Origin: an uncultured Flavobacterium sp.
GTDB lineage: Bacteria; Bacteroidota; Bacteroidia; Flavobacteriales; Flavobacteriaceae
NCBI RefSeq assembly: GCF_946481155.1
Contig: NZ_CAMLMK010000057.1
Span: forward strand, 1-19,132
Reading direction: 5' to 3'
Length of the DNA: 19,132 bases
Translations under genes and position numbers: made by a program
Notes under the pieces: model-generated
What the model saw: only the letters and a program-made list of their open reading frames with translations
Told to the model about the DNA's origin: nothing
The model's database searches: none
Shown here: positions 1 through 5,671 of the stretch, piece by piece
Position numbering within the stretch: the first letter of the stretch is position 1
Layout: every line of letters starts with the position of its first letter

Positions 1-43
1 ATTGTTTAGCCGGATACAATGATAGTATAATTTTTTTAAAAAT

Positions 44-123
44 AAAAAAGCCTTAAAATAAATGTTTTCTTAGGCTGATCCAAAGCAGAAGGCAGAAGTA
101 GCAGGAGTAAACCCCGCTCTATG
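44..123 (+). repeat. Degenerate dispersed repeat, copy A
   Basis: This stretch aligns with 692-764. The first 38 bases (44-81 against 692-729) match at about 33 positions, and a looser match follows around an AGCAGGA core. It begins with AAAAAAGCCT and contains a short hairpin AGCCT...AGGCT, so it may be a decayed terminator-like unit. The start also resembles the tmRNA terminator at 868-904. No protein-coding potential is seen. Copies A and B lie on either side of the 187-543 gene. Confidence 0.5.
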
Positions 124-125
124 AA

Positions 126-162
126 AAAATAATAGCTCAAATTCGGTAGACTTTGAGCTATT
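126..162 (-). terminator. Rho-independent terminator of the 118-aa hypothetical gene
   Basis: A perfect 11-bp stem AATAGCTCAAA / TTTGAGCTATT (131-141 with 152-162) has a 10-base loop. On the minus strand it is followed by a T-rich run (TTTTTT at 125-130). It lies 25 bases past the stop codon of the minus-strand gene at 187-543. Confidence 0.85.
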
Positions 163-186
163 AGTACAAATAAATGAATCTATGGG

Positions 187-543
187 TTAGTATAAGAACA
201 CTTCAAGGTCCTTGCCTTCATATTCAACATCGCGGATTGGATTTTTTTCAAATACTTCCGTCAGCATTGTTTTTATTGCCTCGCGGTCCTGCATATAATC
301 CACAATTTGGTTGGGCTCGACATCGAAATGGAAGGTGATGTAGGAAGTTCTGTTTTTAATCTCCAGTCGTTCCGGATCCATATAATCGTTTTTATTGTCA
401 AGTTCTGCCCCAAAATATTCCACCGTGAAAGGATTGTTGTTGATCAGGTGCAGAAGTTTTTCTCGGGTCGATTCCACAAAAAAGCTAGTTTCTTTAATCG
501 GAAAGCCCAGGATTACTGTGTGTGTTTGGATAGCCATCATCAT
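187..543 (-). CDS. Conserved-looking hypothetical protein, 118 aa
   Basis: I do not recognise this protein. It is 118 aa, acidic, without signal peptide, membrane segment or cysteine, so it is probably a small cytoplasmic protein. It begins with three consecutive ATG codons (543, 540, 537); any could be the start, and no ribosome-binding site separates them. The N-terminal part (TVILGFPIKETSFF) and the C-terminal half, with alternating hydrophobic and charged residues, suggest a small alpha/beta fold, but that is inference. The reading frame is intact and followed by a good terminator, which supports a real monocistronic gene. The overlapping plus-strand frame (307-600) is a shadow. An imperfect inverted repeat lies upstream (549-626). 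No convincing promoter was found. Confidence 0.7.
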   Translation of the reverse strand: MMMAIQTHTVILGFPIKETSFFVESTREKLLHLINNNPFTVEYFGAELDNKNDYMDPERLEIKNRTSYITFHFDVEPNQIVDYMQDREAIKTMLTEVFEKNPIRDVEYEGKDLEVFLY

Positions 544-548
544 AATAG

Positions 549-626
549 GTCGGATTTAGAATTTAAATTTATACAAACTGAAATACTAAACTTAATTTAA
601 TCGATGAAGTAATTTAAATTTCCGAC
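549..626. repeat. Imperfect inverted repeat upstream of the hypothetical gene
   Basis: The left arm is GTCGGA, a 5-base insertion, then AATTTAAATT (549-569). The right arm is AATTTAAATT followed by TCCGAC (611-626). The arms pair over 16 bases. AATTTAAATT is itself palindromic, so part of the match is cheap. The repeat spans the likely promoter region of the 187-543 gene. Confidence 0.35.
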
Positions 627-691
627 TATCAAGCAATCAATAAATAATCCCGTACAATTTGTTAGGGATATATAAGAAGTGGGTTCAGTTA

Positions 692-764
692 AAAAAAGCC
701 TTTAAATAAATCTTTTCCTAGACTGATTCGATACGTGAAAGCAGGAAGTGAATCAAAAATCAAT
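692..764 (+). repeat. Degenerate dispersed repeat, copy B
   Basis: This is the second copy of the unit at 44-123, in the same orientation. It again starts with AAAAAAGCCT; the hairpin partner is mutated (TAGACT instead of TAGGCT), so it would no longer fold well. The 38-base core is the best conserved part. It runs directly into the possible structured element at 764-850. The whole 544-906 stretch has no protein gene: it holds the inverted repeat, this copy, the structured element and the tmRNA terminator. Confidence 0.5.
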
Positions 765-850
765 GCCCTAGCCCTGATAGCAGCGGCATCCTTTTTATTT
801 TTTTCTTTAAAAATAAAAAGATAGAGCGTATAGCAGGATCAGCTCCCGAT
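764..850 (+). ncRNA. Possible structured RNA element of the flavobacterial intergenic type
   Basis: The stretch contains GCCCTAGCCCTGATAG, GCAGCGGCATCC, a perfect 12-bp hairpin (791-802 with 809-820, loop TTCTTT), then GATAGAGCG, TAGCAGGATC and AGCTCCCG. CTGAT (774-778) can pair with ATCAG (838-842), enclosing the hairpin. From memory this order of words recurs in flavobacterial intergenic regions and may be the Flavo-1 RNA motif; I cannot verify that here. The strand follows the word order I remember. Alternatively it is just a non-transcribed repeat. Confidence 0.4.
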
Positions 851-867
851 AAAAATAATCAGAGCAT

Positions 868-904
868 AAAAAAAGCCTCTAAATAAAAATATTTAAAGGC
901 TTTT
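868..904 (-). terminator. Terminator of tmRNA
   Basis: On the minus strand the sequence AAAAGCCTTTAAATA, a short loop and TATTTAGAGGCTTTTTTT forms a stem of about 12 bp with one mismatch, ending in seven T. It starts three bases after the tmRNA 3' end, as expected for ssrA. Confidence 0.85.
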
Positions 905-906
905 AG

Positions 907-1300
907 TGGAGTCGGAGAGAATCGAACTCTCGTCCAAACAAGCAATCGAAGAGCTTTCTACACGCTTATTCCCTGATTGGGTTTTCGACAAAAAGCAAGG
1001 CCAGGAACAGCCACTTTCTGCTTAGCTTAATTAGTGTCAGAACGGATTCAAAGCATTACCGTTCCTAGGTTTACTTTTACGGTTCTCCTAATCCAAACGC
1101 CATAAACCAAGGCTTTCGAGGAGAATCCAGCTTCCCTACCTGGTAGGGACTAGGCAAATCTTACTATAATTCAGATTAAGCAGCTAAAGCGTAATTATTT
1201 TCGCCGTGTAAAATTTTAAGACCTTTTATTAACGAGAATTGTCCCAGTTCTCGACGTGCTTACTTTCCAATTCCACTCGCTGTCAAAACCAGTCGACCCC
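907..1300 (-). ncRNA. ssrA: Transfer-messenger RNA (tmRNA)
   Basis: This is a tmRNA of about 394 bases that, with SmpB, rescues stalled ribosomes and tags the nascent peptide for proteolysis. The 5' end (GGGGTCGACTGGTTTTGACA, at 1300 downward) pairs with the 3' end (CGACTCC, ending at 908) as a 7-bp acceptor stem with one G-U pair. The T-arm GAGAGTTCGATTCTC is present. The 3' CCA is not encoded: discriminator A (907) is followed by CTA. The tag frame starts at GGC (1205) and reads GENNYALAA, then TAA (1178-1176). The ALAA end is the usual ClpXP/ClpAP degron. The type resembles the GETNYALAA tag known from Bacteroides. A terminator follows at 868-904. Confidence 0.97.
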
Positions 1301-1346
1301 AAGTTGTAAAGTAATTTTCCGCAGTATTCCTGCAAAAATCAGACCA

Positions 1347-1354
1347 CAAAGTTA
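1347..1354 (-). promoter_or_regulatory. Candidate -7 box of ssrA promoter
   Basis: TAACTTTG on the minus strand matches the Bacteroidota -7 consensus TAnnTTTG exactly and lies 47 bases upstream of the mature tmRNA 5' end, leaving a leader to be removed by RNase P. A TTG is present only 14 bases further upstream (1369-1371), shorter than the usual 17-23, so the -33 element is uncertain. Confidence 0.5.
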
Positions 1355-1469
1355 AAGTATTTAATTTTCAATCGGAATCCTTATCTGAAAAAATATTTCA
1401 ATGAAATTTAAAATATAAATTACCGCCAACTTTAGGTTAAGAGATTAAAAAAAATTAGGAAGAAAATAA

Positions 1470-1500
1470 TTGCACCGCTATCCATTAAATGTTACATTTG
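1470..1500 (+). promoter_or_regulatory. Promoter of the lysine-ketoglutarate-reductase-like gene
   Basis: TTG (1470-1472), a 20-base spacer and TACATTTG (1493-1500) match the Bacteroidota -33/-7 promoter perfectly. Transcription should start near 1507, giving a leader of about 83 bases that contains the hairpin at 1534-1584. Confidence 0.75.
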
Positions 1501-1533
1501 GGCGAAATAAATAAAAACTAACGGAACTAAACC

Positions 1534-1584
1534 GTGAAATTTAAATTATTGTTATAAAAATCGCAACAATAATAAAAATTTCAC
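1534..1584 (+). promoter_or_regulatory. Long leader hairpin just before the start codon
   Basis: The left arm (1534-1553, GTGAAATTTAAATTATTGTT) and right arm (1565-1584, AACAATAATAAAAATTTCAC) pair at 18 of 20 positions with one 2-base A-A internal mismatch; the loop is 11 bases (1554-1564). The stem ends 5 bases before the ATG at 1590. No T-run follows, so it is not a terminator. It could hide the translation start, stabilise the mRNA, or bind a protein as DNA. Confidence 0.6.
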
Positions 1585-1589
1585 AAAGA

Positions 1590-2801
1590 ATGCAAAAAAT
1601 GAAATTCGGAATTATTAAAGAAAGAAAAAACCCACCGGACCGACGGGTTGTTTTTACCCCTTCAGAATTAATTAAGTTAAAAGAAAAGTTTCCTCAGGCA
1701 GAAATTAAAGTGGAATCCTCAGACATTCGTGTTTTCACCGATGAGGAATATGCACAATTAGGTTTTGACGTAACTGAGGATGTTACCGATTGCGATGTAT
1801 TGATCGGCGTAAAAGAAGTGCCGGTAGATGCCTTAATCCCAAATAAAAAATATTTTTTCTTTTCTCACACCATTAAAAAACAGGCCTATAACAGAAAACT
1901 ACTTATTGCTTGCCTCGAAAAAAATATCGAGCTTATTGATCACGAAACTATCGTTACTGAAAGTAACAACCGCTTAATCGGTTTTGGACGTTATGCCGGA
2001 ATTGTTGGCGCATACAACGGTTTCCGCGCGTTCGGACTTAAATTTGAATTATTCAATTTACCGAAAGCAGAAACATTAGCTGACAAAGCTGCCCTTATAG
2101 AACGTTTGCGCCGACCAATGTTGCCGCCTATTAAAATTGTTCTTACCGGACATGGAAAAGTAGGAATGGGAGCAAAGGAAATTCTGGATGCTATGAAAAT
2201 CAAACAGGTTTCTCCTGAAGATTATTTATCGAAAAGCTATACCGAACCTGTTTACACGCAGTTAGATGTAATGGATTATAATAAGCGTAAAGACGGACAG
2301 GAAGCTACCAAGAAAGATTTTTATGCGCATCCGCAGGAGTATATTTCCAATTTTGAGCGCTTTACAAAAGTGTCTGATATTTTTATGGCCGGTCATTTCT
2401 ACGCGAATGGTTCACCGGTGATCTTAACACGTGAAATGCTAAACGCTCCGGATAACAAGATAAAAGTTGTAGCCGATATTTCCTGTGACGTTGATGGCCC
2501 GATCGAATGTACGCTGCGATCCTCAACAATTGCGGAACCTTTGTACGGATATTATCCAAGTGAAGGGGTAGAAGTGGATGTCAATCACCCGGCTGCAGTT
2601 GTGGTCATGGCGGTAGACAATTTGCCGTGCGAATTACCGAAAGATGCCAGTGAAGGCTTTGGAGAAATGTTCCTGGAGCATGTGCTGCCGGCTTTCTTTA
2701 ACAACGATAAAGATGGTATTCTGGAAAGAGCCAAAATTACCGAAAACGGCCAACTGACCAAGAGATTCAAATACCTGCAGGATTATGTAGATGGTAAATA
2801 A
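1590..2801 (+). CDS. Lysine-ketoglutarate reductase / saccharopine dehydrogenase-like NAD(P)-dependent oxidoreductase
   Basis: This 403-aa cytoplasmic protein has the alanine-dehydrogenase/PNT N-terminal fold seen in the lysine-ketoglutarate reductase (LKR) half of eukaryotic AASS. The segment around residues 74-102 (VKEVPVDALIP then FFFSHTIKKQAYN) and the FGRYAGIVGAYN stretch (132-143) resemble LKR. A Rossmann nucleotide motif GHGKVGMGA lies at 187-195. The expected reaction is reductive condensation of lysine and 2-oxoglutarate to saccharopine, or the reverse. No separate glutamate-forming saccharopine dehydrogenase is visible nearby, so the direction and substrate remain inferred; databases may call it alanine dehydrogenase-like. 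ATG codons at 1590 and 1599 are both possible starts; many homologues begin MKFGI, which favours 1599. It is cotranscribed with the next gene, only 2 bases downstream. Confidence 0.85.
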   Translation: MQKMKFGIIKERKNPPDRRVVFTPSELIKLKEKFPQAEIKVESSDIRVFTDEEYAQLGFDVTEDVTDCDVLIGVKEVPVDALIPNKKYFFFSHTIKKQAYNRKLLIACLEKNIELIDHETIVTESNNRLIGFGRYAGIVGAYNGFRAFGLKFELFNLPKAETLADKAALIERLRRPMLPPIKIVLTGHGKVGMGAKEILDAMKIKQVSPEDYLSKSYTEPVYTQLDVMDYNKRKDGQEATKKDFYAHPQEYISNFERFTKVSDIFMAGHFYANGSPVILTREMLNAPDNKIKVVADISCDVDGPIECTLRSSTIAEPLYGYYPSEGVEVDVNHPAAVVVMAVDNLPCELPKDASEGFGEMFLEHVLPAFFNNDKDGILERAKITENGQLTKRFKYLQDYVDGK

Positions 2802-2803
2802 GA

Positions 2804-3067
2804 ATGGGAAAGATAATTGGCTATTTCCTTAGGATAATCAGTATTTTGTTCTTTATCGTTTTAGCATTTGGAGTTATCAATTCCTTGCGGAATGAAGAAC
2901 TTGAGAATCAAGATTCGGCGTATATCTTTGGTTACCTATTGGGTACGTTTTTGGGCTTAGGATTATTAGGATTGCTGAATTATCTGCTGTTTAAGTTTTC
3001 AGGAAAACTGATTGCCTATAAAAAAGTCAAAAATGAATTAGATGATATTGGAAAAGATGCTCTATAA
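2804..3067 (+). CDS. Small two-helix membrane protein, 87 aa
   Basis: I do not recognise a family. The 87-aa protein has two hydrophobic helices, about residues 5-26 and 41-64 (the second glycine/leucine-rich, LLGTFLGLGLLGLLNYLL), joined by an acidic linker (NEELENQDS), and ends in a charged tail. It should sit in the inner membrane. It starts 2 bases after the dehydrogenase stop codon and shares its transcript, which ends at the strong terminator 3066-3098. Translational coupling to the upstream gene is likely. Its link to lysine metabolism is not shown by the sequence; the pairing may be incidental. Confidence 0.7.
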   Translation: MGKIIGYFLRIISILFFIVLAFGVINSLRNEELENQDSAYIFGYLLGTFLGLGLLGLLNYLLFKFSGKLIAYKKVKNELDDIGKDAL

Positions 3068-3098
3068 AAAAAGCCCCCGCTGCGACGGGGGCTTTTTT
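3066..3098. terminator. Bidirectional terminator between convergent genes
   Basis: GCCCCCG (3073-3079) pairs with CGGGGGC (3086-3092) around a 6-base loop. Seven A precede it and six T follow it, so it can end both the plus-strand transcript from 1507 and the minus-strand creD transcript. It overlaps the last bases of the 2804-3067 stop codon. Confidence 0.93.
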
Positions 3099-3102
3099 GT
3101 GG

Positions 3103-4503
3103 TTAACTATTAGTGTTGTTCCAATCGATTTTTCGGGAGAAATACATCACTAATCCCAGTATAATAAACAAGCCGATGCTTCCCACAAGCAGGGCGTAGT
3201 TTTCAAGTTGTATTATTACATAAATGAAAGTATACAAACCGGCCAGGGACAGTCCGATGAAGAGCGGGAACTTCTTCGTTTTCAGGATAGAGACGGAGTA
3301 CAGGACAATCATTCCGATTACTGCTATGGATGCGATGAGATAGGCAAGTGAAAAGCTGGAATGCTCCGTGATGGAAATCAGTAAGGTGTAAAACATGATC
3401 AGCGCCAGACCTAACATTGTATACTGGAAAATATGAATGTTGATTTTGTTCACCGATTGGATCAGGAAGAAAATCAGGAAGGTAAGCCCAATTACCAGGA
3501 ATCCATATTTGGCAGCGCGTTCGTTTTGTTGGTATTCGTCTACGGTTTCTATAAGTTTTACACCAAAGGAGTAGCCGTTTAAATTCGGAATTTTAGAAGC
3601 ATATTGTTGAGAGAAGGAGCGGTTGATATCCAATACTTTCCAATCGCCGTGAAAGCCTTCTTTAGTGACGGATTTTGTATTGTCATTGGCAGCAAACATA
3701 CCTTCGAAACTTGGCGATTCCCAATCTGAAGTTAAACTGATTTGTGTTGTTTTTCCAATCGGAATGAATTTCACGCTATTGCTACCGTTATATTTCATTG
3801 TAAAGTTGAAATCGAGCTTACTGTCGGCGGCCAATGTTTTATAATTGAATAGGCCTGTTTCAAGTGTTCCGTAGAAATTATCGTCTTCATCTTTAGACTC
3901 AAAAGTGAAAGTCTGATTGTTCAGTTTGATGTTTAAGTCGCTTTTGATGCTTTTCAGATTGGTCGTTTTTACAACCAAAGCGGCTTTATCCCAAAGTAAA
4001 TCTTCGTCGGAGACACCTAATTTTTCATAATTGAGTTTGCCGAAATGGCCATCAAATTGCATATCCGCTGTAAAAACCACATTGTTATAAATGCCTCTTC
4101 TCAGGGAGGTATTCTTCTTTATGTTAGATTTATTGTTGAGTTTTTCCGGAAAGAAATAAGCATAATTTACGGTAGCATTTCTTTGAATGCTCGTTTGTTT
4201 TGTCTTAGGATCCAGTACTGCGGTTTCAGTGTAGCTTTTATAAGGAACACGCAATATCGGTCCGTAGAAAAATACGTCTTCACCCCATAAATTAGTGACT
4301 TCGGAAACCACTTCTTTTTTTCGTTGTGAGCGTTCTGAAATTAATTCGTTCACGTATTGCAGCGGAATCAATAGCACTAAAGTCAGTATACCCACCATAA
4401 TCATCTTTGCGGTCGCCGACTGGAGAAAAGATTTACTTGAGGTGTTCACCGTGAGCTGTATTTGATTTGGGTTTTCAGTTGGATGTTGGTCTTGCGTTTC
4501 CAT
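3103..4503 (-). CDS. creD: CreD-family inner membrane protein
   Basis: This 466-aa protein matches the CreD (inner membrane protein, colicin-tolerance family) layout. It has a short soluble N-terminus, one transmembrane helix (about 33-52), a long periplasmic domain (about 55-325) with the family segment LWGEDVFFYGPILRVPY (72-88), then about five C-terminal helices (about 330-455). CreD in Enterobacteria belongs to the CreBC regulon and affects envelope integrity; its biochemical role is unknown. Here no CreBC genes are present. Instead a winged-helix regulator and a membrane protein lie just upstream. The 110-base gap to the regulator holds a weak terminator and a -7 box inside a palindrome (4562-4581), so creD probably has its own promoter under the same control. 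The leader is about 64 bases. Confidence 0.92.
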   Translation of the reverse strand: METQDQHPTENPNQIQLTVNTSSKSFLQSATAKMIMVGILTLVLLIPLQYVNELISERSQRKKEVVSEVTNLWGEDVFFYGPILRVPYKSYTETAVLDPKTKQTSIQRNATVNYAYFFPEKLNNKSNIKKNTSLRRGIYNNVVFTADMQFDGHFGKLNYEKLGVSDEDLLWDKAALVVKTTNLKSIKSDLNIKLNNQTFTFESKDEDDNFYGTLETGLFNYKTLAADSKLDFNFTMKYNGSNSVKFIPIGKTTQISLTSDWESPSFEGMFAANDNTKSVTKEGFHGDWKVLDINRSFSQQYASKIPNLNGYSFGVKLIETVDEYQQNERAAKYGFLVIGLTFLIFFLIQSVNKINIHIFQYTMLGLALIMFYTLLISITEHSSFSLAYLIASIAVIGMIVLYSVSILKTKKFPLFIGLSLAGLYTFIYVIIQLENYALLVGSIGLFIILGLVMYFSRKIDWNNTNS

Positions 4504-4561
4504 GATTGACAGTTTTTTGGTTATTAAATTGTTTTAATTTTTAATTATTTATATTTAAAAG

Positions 4562-4581
4562 AACTTTGAATTTCAAAGTTA
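4562..4581 (-). promoter_or_regulatory. creD -7 box within a palindromic operator
   Basis: AACTTTGAA (4562-4570), one T, then TTCAAAGTT (4572-4580) form a perfect 9-bp inverted repeat. Read on the minus strand, TAACTTTG (4581-4574) is a perfect TAnnTTTG -7 box lying in one arm; the other arm covers the likely start site (near 4567). No TTG is seen at the right -33 distance. The core CTTTG-N5-CAAAG recurs at 5540-5554. Confidence 0.65.
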
Positions 4582-4585
4582 AAGA

Positions 4586-4613
4586 ATAAAAAAAAGTGGC
4601 GTCTTTTTTACCG
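4586..4613 (-). terminator. Weak terminator after the winged-helix gene
   Basis: On the minus strand, just after the stop codon, AGCGGT can pair imperfectly with GCCACT and is followed by eight T. The stem is short with one mismatch and a G-U pair, so it may only partly separate creD from the upstream genes. Confidence 0.35.
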
Positions 4614-4916
4614 CTATTTCGTTGGTGGTGTAATTAATTTTTCAAGCGCATCAATATGATCCTGAAACGCTTTGCGTCCTTCTTTTGTGGCTACATATTT
4701 CGTATTTGGTTTCTTTCCTATAAACTGTTTTTCGATCACAATGTAGTTCTCTGACTCCAACGCTTTTGCGTGACTGGCCAGATTTCCGTCTGTTACGCCT
4801 AACAGTTCTTTTAGCGTATTGAAATCGGCGCCGTCATTCACCATCAATATCGACATAATACCCAAACGGATACGATGATCGAAAGCCTTATTGATATTTT
4901 GGAGTATATTTTTCAC
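4614..4916 (-). CDS. Winged-helix transcriptional regulator (small MarR/ArsR-like type)
   Basis: The protein is 100 aa when started at the GTG at 4916. An upstream in-frame ATG (4958) would give 114 aa but would lie inside the preceding gene and add an unrelated N-terminus. GTG starts 4 bases after the stop of that gene and gives MKNILQNINKAFDHRIRLG, the usual beginning of this regulator type. A helix-turn-helix is seen at about residues 32-55 (LKELLGVTDGNLASHAKALE) and a beta-wing at about 57-75 (GKKPNTKYVATKEG). This fits the one-domain winged-helix family often paired with a membrane protein and CreD in Bacteroidota. It lacks metal or sensor cysteines, so its signal is unknown. It probably binds the CTTTG-N5-CAAAG repeats at both local promoters. 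Confidence 0.88.
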   Translation of the reverse strand: MKNILQNINKAFDHRIRLGIMSILMVNDGADFNTLKELLGVTDGNLASHAKALESENYIVIEKQFIGKKPNTKYVATKEGRKAFQDHIDALEKLITPPTK

Positions 4917-4920
4917 AGGT

Positions 4921-5529
4921 TTATTTTCTGTCGTATTTAAAATGCATAATGGTACCATACAGAATATGACTCACCCCAAATCCTAAAACCCAAAAATACA
5001 ATCCATAACCCGAAAATTCTACAGCAAGTAAACCTAAAACAATTTCGGTTATTCCAAGATATCGAACATCTCTAAGCGTATATTTGCTGGCATTCACGCA
5101 GGCCAGTCCATAAAACATCAGCATGATTGGGGCAACTAGTCCGTAATGTCCGTTTCGTAATAATAATACAACGAAAATACCACCGGTTAGCAGTGGAATT
5201 AAAAAATTAACTAAGAGTCTTTTTGAAGAAGCATTCCAAACACTCTCGCCAACTTTACGCGCTTTACTTACCGTTTGAAAATAGGCTGTCAATAGGGAGG
5301 CAGCAAATACTACTATTGCCGTTACTACAAGCATCCGGAAGGTTTTGCTTTCCAGTGTTATTATGCTTCCGTCATGGTTCTCAATTAGGTAATAGGCAAC
5401 TGTTGCGCCTATTATAGCATAGATCCCGGCTAAAATTCCCGATAAACCACTCAAAGAAATGAATTGTGATGATTTGTTCATCAATTCTTTGATTTCTTTT
5501 AAGTCCTGCAAATAATGTTGAGTGTCCAT
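4921..5529 (-). CDS. Multi-spanning membrane protein of the creD-regulator cluster
   Basis: This 202-aa inner membrane protein has about five or six hydrophobic helices: roughly 25-48, 66-86, 106-124, 127-145 and 153-195 (two segments). The N-terminus (MDTQHYLQDLKEIKELMNKS) is amphipathic and cytoplasmic in appearance. I do not recognise a catalytic motif and no function can be assigned. It is the first gene of a minus-strand unit, with the regulator starting 4 bases after its stop. This tight linkage suggests it either senses the signal for the regulator or is a controlled target. A promoter overlapped by the inverted repeat lies directly upstream (5540-5580), with a very short leader of about 14 bases. 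Confidence 0.8.
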   Translation of the reverse strand: MDTQHYLQDLKEIKELMNKSSQFISLSGLSGILAGIYAIIGATVAYYLIENHDGSIITLESKTFRMLVVTAIVVFAASLLTAYFQTVSKARKVGESVWNASSKRLLVNFLIPLLTGGIFVVLLLRNGHYGLVAPIMLMFYGLACVNASKYTLRDVRYLGITEIVLGLLAVEFSGYGLYFWVLGFGVSHILYGTIMHFKYDRK

Positions 5530-5539
5530 ATAAAAAGTA

Positions 5540-5580
5540 CTTTGAAAAACAAAGGAAGTTATAATTCTTTAATTGCGCAA
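5540..5580 (-). promoter_or_regulatory. Promoter with overlapping inverted repeat, membrane protein-regulator unit
   Basis: On the minus strand TTG (5580-5578), a 20-base spacer and TTCCTTTG (5557-5550) form a promoter with one mismatch in the -7 box. The inverted repeat CTTTG-N5-CAAAG (5540-5554) overlaps the -7 box and the start site, in the same register as the one before creD. This placement suits a repressor. Confidence 0.6.
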
Positions 5581-5625
5581 GTTTTATTCAATGTTTTTTT
5601 GTAGGAAAGACAAATTTACAGAAAT

Positions 5626-5655
5626 AAAAAAAGCCTCAATTTTTTTGAGGCTTTT
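5626..5655 (-). terminator. Terminator of the TlpA-DUF6029 unit
   Basis: AAGCCTCAA (5631-5639) pairs with TTGAGGCTT (5645-5653) around five T. On the minus strand the stem is followed by seven T. It lies 17 bases after the stop codon of the beta-barrel gene. Confidence 0.9.
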
Positions 5656-5671
5656 AATTTACATATAAGTA

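Noticed and set aside
1..1300. Genomic island inserted at the tmRNA 3' end
   Set aside because: No second copy of the tmRNA 3' end (GAGAGTTCGATTCTC region) and no integrase are visible in the window.
1507..1589. Lysine riboswitch before the LKR-like gene
   Set aside because: The leader is only about 83 bases, far shorter than the multi-helix lysine aptamer, and shows one simple hairpin without a terminator.
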